DNA from: Curtobacterium sp. MCSS17_015
GTDB lineage: Bacteria; Actinomycetota; Actinomycetes; Actinomycetales; Microbacteriaceae
Length of the DNA: 64,000 bases
Direction: 5' to 3'
Assembly (NCBI RefSeq): GCF_003234265.2
Contig: NZ_CP126256.1
Span: forward strand, 372,001 to 436,000
The notes below the pieces were generated by a model. It did no database searches. It saw only the letters and a program-made list of their open reading frames with translations, and had not been told where the DNA came from. This document shows positions 59,774 through 64,000 of this stretch, one piece after another. Each line of letters starts with the position of its first letter. Within the stretch, counting starts at the first letter, position 1. The position numbers were made by a program, and so were the translations under genes.

Positions 59774-60177
59774 TGCCGGGGTCGTACCTGGCCGGCCTGC
59801 TCGTCTCGATCGCCGGGATCGCGGTGCTCGACGCCCGCCACCGGCTGTTCTTCTGGCGCGCACCGCTGCGGGCTGCGCTCGTGATGGTCATCGGGCTGGT
59901 GTTCTTCATGCTGTGGGACGTCGCCGGTGTCCACCTCGGCATCTTCTTCATCGGCGCGGACGGGCTGCTCACCGGCGTGCTCCTGGCCCCGGACGTCCCG
60001 CTCGAGGAGCTCTTCTTCCTGGTGCTGCTGTGCTGGACGACGATGGACCTGTTCGGCGCGGTGCGTCCGGTGGTCGGGAGGCTGGCCGGGCGCCGCGCCG
60101 CCGCTGCCGGCGACACCGCGGACGACGGTGCCGCTGCGGACGGTGCCGCTGCGCGTCGAGGCCGGGAGGCCTCGTGA
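59773..60177 (+). CDS. crtYe: C50 carotenoid epsilon-cyclase subunit
   Basis: A 134-residue membrane protein with three helices (SYLAGLLVSIAGIAVL, AALVMVIGLVFFMLWDVAGV, VPLEELFFLVLLCWTTMDLF) of the heterodimeric lycopene cyclase family (CrtYe/CrtYcd type). The PLEELFF motif is diagnostic. The last 35 residues are an Ala/Gly/Arg-rich tail. With crtYf it forms the cyclase that closes the rings of C50 carotenoids such as decaprenoxanthin. It overlaps crtYf by GTGA. Confidence 0.9.
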   Translation: MPGSYLAGLLVSIAGIAVLDARHRLFFWRAPLRAALVMVIGLVFFMLWDVAGVHLGIFFIGADGLLTGVLLAPDVPLEELFFLVLLCWTTMDLFGAVRPVVGRLAGRRAAAAGDTADDGAAADGAAARRGREAS

Positions 60178-60593
60178 ACGAGTCGACGACGTACGCGCTG
60201 CTCGCGGTGCCGTTCCTCGGACTCGCGACGCTCGTCGCGGTCCTGGCCGGGGTCGTGTCCGCCCGCCGGGTGCGTGGCGCCACGACCGCCGACCCGGGCC
60301 CGGCGCCCGCTCCTCCTCGTCCTCGCCGGACCGGCGTCACCAGCGCCGTCGTCGCGGGGATCGCACTGCTCGTCATGACGTGCGTGTTCAACAACGTCAT
60401 CGTGGGGCTCGGCATCGTCGCCTACGACCAGGCGCTCGTGCTGGGGGCCCGCGTCGGTCTGTTCCCGGTGGAGGACCTCGCGTACTCGATCGGCGCCGTC
60501 CTGCTGCTGCCGAGCTGCTGGGTCCTGCTCGACCGACCGGTACGGTCGGAACGCCCGACCCAGCCGTCCCGCACCCCGGAGGAGAGCCCATGA
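60174..60593 (+). CDS. crtYf: C50 carotenoid epsilon-cyclase subunit
   Basis: A 139-residue three-helix membrane protein, partner of crtYe. Segments: YALLAVPFLGLATLVAVLAG, SAVVAGIALLVMTCVFNNVI and VGLFPVEDLAYSIGAVLLLP, where PVEDLAY is the second-subunit counterpart of PLEELFF. The GTG at 60174 overlaps the crtYe stop, and the crtEb ATG overlaps its own stop (ATGA, 60590-60593). Confidence 0.9.
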   Translation: MNESTTYALLAVPFLGLATLVAVLAGVVSARRVRGATTADPGPAPAPPRPRRTGVTSAVVAGIALLVMTCVFNNVIVGLGIVAYDQALVLGARVGLFPVEDLAYSIGAVLLLPSCWVLLDRPVRSERPTQPSRTPEESP

Positions 60594-61516
60594 CCGTCAG
60601 TCGCGCCTCCAGGCCGTCGACGCTCCGCGCCCTGTTCGTGTCCTCCCGGCCGATCAGCTGGGTGAACACCGCGTACCCGTTCGGTGCCGCCTACCTGCTC
60701 GGCAGCGGGGTCGGCGTCGACGGGGGCGGCGGGTCCTCGCTCGCCGCGTTCCTCGTCGGGGTCGTGTACTTCCTCGTGCCGTACAACCTCGCGATGTACG
60801 GCATCAACGACGTCTTCGACTACGAGTCCGATCTGCGCAACCCGCGCAAGGGCGGTGTCGAGGGCGCACTGCTCGACCGGAGCGTGCACCGCGCCACCCT
60901 GTGGGCCGTGGCCGTGACCAACGTGCCGTTCCTCGTCGCGCTCGTGCTGCTCAGCGCTGCGAGCGGGAACGGGCCGTGGACGTGGCTCGTGCTCGCGGTC
61001 AGCGTGTTCGCCGTCGTCGCCTACTCGGCACCGGGACTGCGGTTCAAGGAGAAGCCGTTCCTCGACTCACTGACCTCGTCGACGCACTTCGTGTCCCCGG
61101 CCGTCTACGGGCTCGCGCTCGCCGGGCCCGGGTGGACCCGCGAACTCGTCGCGGTGTGCGTGGCGTTCTTCCTGTGGGGCGTCGCCTCGCACGCGTTCGG
61201 TGCCGTCCAGGACGTCCTGGCCGACCGGGCCGGCGGGATCGGGTCGGTGGCGACCGTCATCGGTGCCCGCGCGACCGTCCGACTGGCGTTCGTGGCCTAC
61301 CTGGTCGCCGGGGTGGCGTTGCTGTTCTCGGCGTTCCCGGGGCCGATCGCCGCGGTCGTCGTCGTGCCGTACGCGCTCAACGTGCTGCCGTGGTGGAACG
61401 TCACGGACGACGGGGCCGAGGCGGCGAACGCCGGGTGGAAGCGGTTCCTCTGGATCAACTACCTGGCGGGCTTCATCGTGACGATGGCCCTGATCGGGTA
61501 CGCCTTCACGCACTGA
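60590..61516 (+). CDS. crtEb: Lycopene elongase (UbiA-family prenyltransferase)
   Basis: A 308-residue polytopic prenyltransferase that adds C5 units to lycopene to make C45/C50 chains. The UbiA Asp motifs are YGINDVFDYESDLRNPRKGG (first, near residue 75) and GAVQDVLADRAGGIGSVATV (second, near residue 205); about eight or nine helices surround them. It ends the operon. Together with crtYe and crtYf it implies a decaprenoxanthin-like cyclic C50 pigment. Confidence 0.93.
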   Translation: MTVSRASRPSTLRALFVSSRPISWVNTAYPFGAAYLLGSGVGVDGGGGSSLAAFLVGVVYFLVPYNLAMYGINDVFDYESDLRNPRKGGVEGALLDRSVHRATLWAVAVTNVPFLVALVLLSAASGNGPWTWLVLAVSVFAVVAYSAPGLRFKEKPFLDSLTSSTHFVSPAVYGLALAGPGWTRELVAVCVAFFLWGVASHAFGAVQDVLADRAGGIGSVATVIGARATVRLAFVAYLVAGVALLFSAFPGPIAAVVVVPYALNVLPWWNVTDDGAEAANAGWKRFLWINYLAGFIVTMALIGYAFTH

Positions 61517-61563
61517 GCACGGCGGGGTGCGCCGGCCGCGCTGGCTGCGCCGGCCGACGGGGG

Positions 61564-62304
61564 TCAGGCCGCGCCGGCCACCCGCCGCGCCTGGCTCACC
61601 GCTGCCCGGACCCCGCGGGACCACGACGGACCGTGGCCGGGCAGGACGTGCTGCGCCTCGGTGTCCACGAGCAGGTCGAGCGACGCCACGGCGGTGTCGA
61701 CGTCGGCAGTGGCCGCCGGGGCGACGATCCGCGGACCGATCCCGCCGGTGTAGGGGTCGAGAGTGACCAGGGCGTCGCCGACGACCACGGCGTCGCGGTC
61801 CGCGAAGTGCAGCGCCACGTGTCCGTCCGTGTGCCCGGGTGTCTCGATGATCCACGGGTTGCCCGGGGTGTCGGCGCGGGACTCCATGGTCTCGACCTCG
61901 TCGATCCCGTCGACCGTCGCCGCTCCGGCCAGGAGCATCCGGCCGAGGGGCCGCAGCCCGCCGGGGTGGGTGAGGACGAAGCCGAACCGGTTCACCGCCG
62001 GTCGGTACGAGTAGGGGTGCGCGGCCAGGTCGCGGTCGCCCGGGTGCACGTACACCGGTGTGCCCCATTCCCGGTGCATCCGGGCCGCGGTGCCCACGTG
62101 GTCGAAGTGCCCGTGCGTGAGCAGCAGGGCCTCGACCCGGTCGGGGGAGTACCCGAGGTCGTGCACGGCGAGCTGCAGGTGCGGCCAGACCGCGGGCAGC
62201 CCGGCGTCGACGACGAGCAGTCGGTCCCCGGTCTCGACCAGGTAGGTGTTGGTGTGTGCGAGCTCGAGGCGGTGGATGCCCTCGGCGACGTCCCGGAACA
62301 GCAT
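61564..62304 (-). CDS. Metallo-beta-lactamase-fold hydrolase
   Basis: A 246-residue MBL-fold enzyme: LLVVDAGLPAVWPHLQLAVH, the metal-binding THGHFDHVG near residue 63 (HxHxDH), ETPGHTDGHVALHF, VVVGDALVTLDPYTGG and a final HVLPGHGPSW. The set fits glyoxalase II-like or lactonase-like hydrolases with two metals; the substrate is unknown. The ATG at 62304 follows TAGCGT (62312-62317) by 7 nt, so the GTG at 62313 inside that promoter was rejected. It is convergent with crtEb. Confidence 0.9.
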   Translation of the reverse strand: MLFRDVAEGIHRLELAHTNTYLVETGDRLLVVDAGLPAVWPHLQLAVHDLGYSPDRVEALLLTHGHFDHVGTAARMHREWGTPVYVHPGDRDLAAHPYSYRPAVNRFGFVLTHPGGLRPLGRMLLAGAATVDGIDEVETMESRADTPGNPWIIETPGHTDGHVALHFADRDAVVVGDALVTLDPYTGGIGPRIVAPAATADVDTAVASLDLLVDTEAQHVLPGHGPSWSRGVRAAVSQARRVAGAA

Positions 62305-62311
62305 GACGGGC

Positions 62312-62317
62312 ACGCTA
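62312..62317 (-). promoter_or_regulatory. -10 element TAGCGT of the MBL hydrolase gene
   Basis: Reverse-strand TAGCGT ends 7 nt before the ATG at 62304; it also overlaps the alternative GTG. Confidence 0.6.
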
Positions 62318-62442
62318 GGCCGACACTGCTGGACGCCTTGCCGGGCGGACGAGCGCTGCGCCGCTGCCGTGGTCGCACCGACCCGGTTCCACCGCAGCGC
62401 GTTCCGCGAGTGCTCTCGGTCCGGAGCGTGTACTCAGGGTGC

Positions 62443-62904
62443 ATGCCCAACGACTCCCTCCCCGAGCTCGAGCTCGCGAACGTGCGGACCCGGGAGCGGA
62501 TCACCGAGACGGTGGACCGCATCCGGCAGAAGGCGGACGTGCCCGCGCGCACCCGCCTGGCCGTCGCGAAGACCAAGCAGCGCTGGCACCGTGATCCGAC
62601 GCCCCTCGTCGCCGTCGCGATGACCGCTGCGGCCGGCATCGCCGCGGTCGTCGTCGGCATCCGCATCCGGAACACCCCCGCCGGTCGTCTCGCCGCCCTC
62701 CGCGAGCCGGCGCCCGTGCCGGTGTTCAAGCCGGTCAAGGTCGGCAAGGACGGCAAGTCGAAGGGCGTCCCGCTCTTCGCGCGCAAGGACCCGACGGGCA
62801 ACCCGGTGTACCAGGAGCGCAAGGCGGCTGAGAAGCGTCGGAAGAAGGACGCCGCGCGGACCGGGAAGTCGATCAAGCGGATCAAGAAGGCGGCGAAGGG
62901 CTGA
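62443..62904 (+). CDS. Single-pass membrane protein with a basic C-terminus
   Basis: A 153-residue protein. An amphipathic helical N-terminus (LELANVRTRERITETVDRIR) resembles DUF3618-type envelope proteins; one hydrophobic segment follows (LVAVAMTAAAGIAAVVVGIR, residues about 53-72) and then a Lys/Arg-rich tail (KAAEKRRKKDAARTGKSIKR). The function is unknown. TACTCA lies 6 nt before the ATG, a possible leaderless -10. The YihY gene begins 2 nt after its stop, so the two form an operon. Confidence 0.8.
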   Translation: MPNDSLPELELANVRTRERITETVDRIRQKADVPARTRLAVAKTKQRWHRDPTPLVAVAMTAAAGIAAVVVGIRIRNTPAGRLAALREPAPVPVFKPVKVGKDGKSKGVPLFARKDPTGNPVYQERKAAEKRRKKDAARTGKSIKRIKKAAKG

Positions 62905-62906
62905 CC

Positions 62907-63947
62907 ATGGCGAAGGAATCACAGAAGCCGGCAGCGAACGACCCGCGCAAGCCGGACTCACCCACCGACCTCAAGAAGCCGACGGTCTTCTACACACTGA
63001 AGAAGACCCTCCGCGAGTTCACCGCCGACCAGTGCACCGACCTCGCGGCGGGCCTGACGTACTACTCCGTCCTCGCGCTCTTCCCGGGTCTGCTGGCGGT
63101 GGTGTCGATCCTCGGTCTGTTCGGCGACCCGTCGAAGACCATCGACACCCTGCTGCAGATCATCGGCAACGTCGGGTCGAAGGACGTCGCAGACCTCCTC
63201 CGTGACCCGGTCGAGGGCCTCGTCCGGTCGCCCGCCGCCCCGGTCACGTTCATCGTCGGTATCCTCGGCGCGCTCTGGTCGGCCTCCGGCTACGTCGGCG
63301 CGTTCGGCCGCGCGATGAACCGCATCTACAACGTCCGCGAGGGACGTCCGATCTGGAAGCTCCGTCCGACCATGCTCGGCGTCACCGTGACCACGGTCGT
63401 CCTGCTCGTCGTCGGTCTGCTCACCCTCGTGTCCGGACCGCTCGCCCGCAGCTTCGGTGACGTCATCGGTCTCGGGGACGTGGCGGTGACCGTGCTGTCG
63501 ATCGTGCAGTGGCCGATCCTGCTCGTCATCGCGATCGTCATCGTGGCGGTGCTCTACTACTGGTCGCCGAACGTCCGGCAGCCGAAGTTCACCTGGGTCG
63601 GCGGTGGCTCGATCCTCGCGCTCCTCATCTGGATCATCGCGAGCGTCGGCTTCGGGTTCTACGTCGGGAACTTCTCGAACTACAACGCCACGTACGGCTC
63701 CCTCGGTGGTGTGATCGTCTTCCTGCTGTGGATCTGGATCACGAACAACGCGCTGCTGTTCGGTGCCGAGTTCGACGCCGAGATCGAGCGCGGCCGTGAA
63801 CTCCAGGCCGGCATCAAGGCGGAGGAGGACATCCAGCTCCCCGAGCGCGACACCCGCCAGACCGAGAAGCAGGACGAGAAGCGCGCCGAGGACGTCCTGC
63901 AGGGCATCCGCATCCGGCAGAGCGCCGGCGAGACCAAGGACGAGTGA
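62907..63947 (+). CDS. YihY/BrkB-family inner-membrane protein
   Basis: A 346-residue protein with a hydrophilic N-terminus and six helices of the YihY/virulence-factor-BrkB family: DLAAGLTYYSVLALFPGLLA, FIVGILGALWSASGYVGAFG, RAMNRIYNVREGRPIWKLRP, VAVLYYWSPNVRQPKFTWVG and VIVFLLWIWITNNALLFGAE. The long charged C-terminus (ERDTRQTEKQDEKRAEDVL) is cytoplasmic. Family members are membrane proteins of uncertain role; some homologs were once annotated as RNase BN. It directly follows the small membrane protein gene. Confidence 0.92.
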   Translation: MAKESQKPAANDPRKPDSPTDLKKPTVFYTLKKTLREFTADQCTDLAAGLTYYSVLALFPGLLAVVSILGLFGDPSKTIDTLLQIIGNVGSKDVADLLRDPVEGLVRSPAAPVTFIVGILGALWSASGYVGAFGRAMNRIYNVREGRPIWKLRPTMLGVTVTTVVLLVVGLLTLVSGPLARSFGDVIGLGDVAVTVLSIVQWPILLVIAIVIVAVLYYWSPNVRQPKFTWVGGGSILALLIWIIASVGFGFYVGNFSNYNATYGSLGGVIVFLLWIWITNNALLFGAEFDAEIERGRELQAGIKAEEDIQLPERDTRQTEKQDEKRAEDVLQGIRIRQSAGETKDE

Positions 63948-64000
63948 GCACGGCGCGCGAGCGCGTCCTGCCCGGGAGGCTCGGTGACGGTTCCGTAGGC
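63948..64000. other. Window end, no gene seen
   Basis: Fifty-three bases after the YihY stop. They contain CGCGCGAGCGCG, a small inverted repeat that may be part of a terminator. Confidence 0.3.

Noticed and set aside
60901..62442. Long upstream part of a 667-codon forward frame
   Set aside because: It runs through crtEb in another frame and antisense to the hydrolase; only the last 153 codons (from 62443) look like a protein.

Overview
The window reads as chromosomal DNA of a high-GC Gram-positive actinobacterium. The C50-carotenoid operon (crtE-B-I-Ye-Yf-Eb with a divergent idi), the rpmB-rpmG-rpsN operon, LAxTG-type wall anchoring, GAF-ANTAR regulators and LacI-controlled sugar genes together point to Microbacteriaceae, most likely a Curtobacterium-like plant-associated species. 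That placement is inference; there is no rRNA here to confirm it. One tRNA (Gly, CCC) is present. No rRNA, CRISPR array, insertion sequence or prophage was seen.

Layout. 1-1974: a monooxygenase-SDR-LtrA operon facing a TetR gene, with two near-identical operators between them. 1975-4745: a decayed stretch with three broken genes (AraC, TetR, SDR) around an intact TauE exporter and a DUF1330 gene. 4756-11326: a lipase-maturation-factor-like membrane protein, the L28/L33/S14 operon with a long structured leader, HU, a CopD-CtaG fusion whose CtaG half has lost key histidines, and a PIF1-like helicase. 11590-15878: membrane proteins, a PAP2 phosphatase, an LLM oxidoreductase, and a paired SMR pump with its TetR regulator. 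15902-19164: a three-gene permease set. 19210-28691: an AraC regulator, an alcohol dehydrogenase, and a LacI repressor divergent from a 2004-residue GH92 mannosidase that has a promoter, an operator and a wall-sorting signal. 28635-33113: a lipoprotein / 27-aa membrane peptide / DUF6766 operon, glycerate kinase, a formate/nitrite channel and a sarcosine-oxidase-like flavoenzyme.

33266-36761 is the most distinctive part: a compact YcaO locus visibly richer in A/T than its flanks. In order of transcription it holds a DUF2087 regulator, a 43-residue cysteine-free candidate precursor peptide with its own promoter, a hairpin, a YcaO enzyme with two N-terminal CxxC pairs, and an MFS exporter overlapping it by 4 bases. 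It looks like a minimal, possibly undescribed RiPP pathway.

37074-48571: a DUF6177 pair, a HEPN/HTH-nucleotidyltransferase-like pair, dcd, three GAF-ANTAR regulators (one preceded by a 19-codon coupled upstream ORF), a second CopD-CtaG protein with intact histidines, an ECF sigma factor with its partner, and a methyltransferase. 48723-54132: an mmsA-mmsB-chvE sugar ABC transporter and its LacI repressor, each with a matching operator. 54304-63947: corA, idi/crt, a metallo-beta-lactamase-fold hydrolase and a YihY-type membrane protein.

A genome-wide habit is visible: at least 14 start codons lie 6-7 nt after a TANNNT hexamer with no ribosome-binding site, which indicates leaderless transcripts. 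This was used to choose several starts. Many operons are joined by ATGA or GTGA overlaps.
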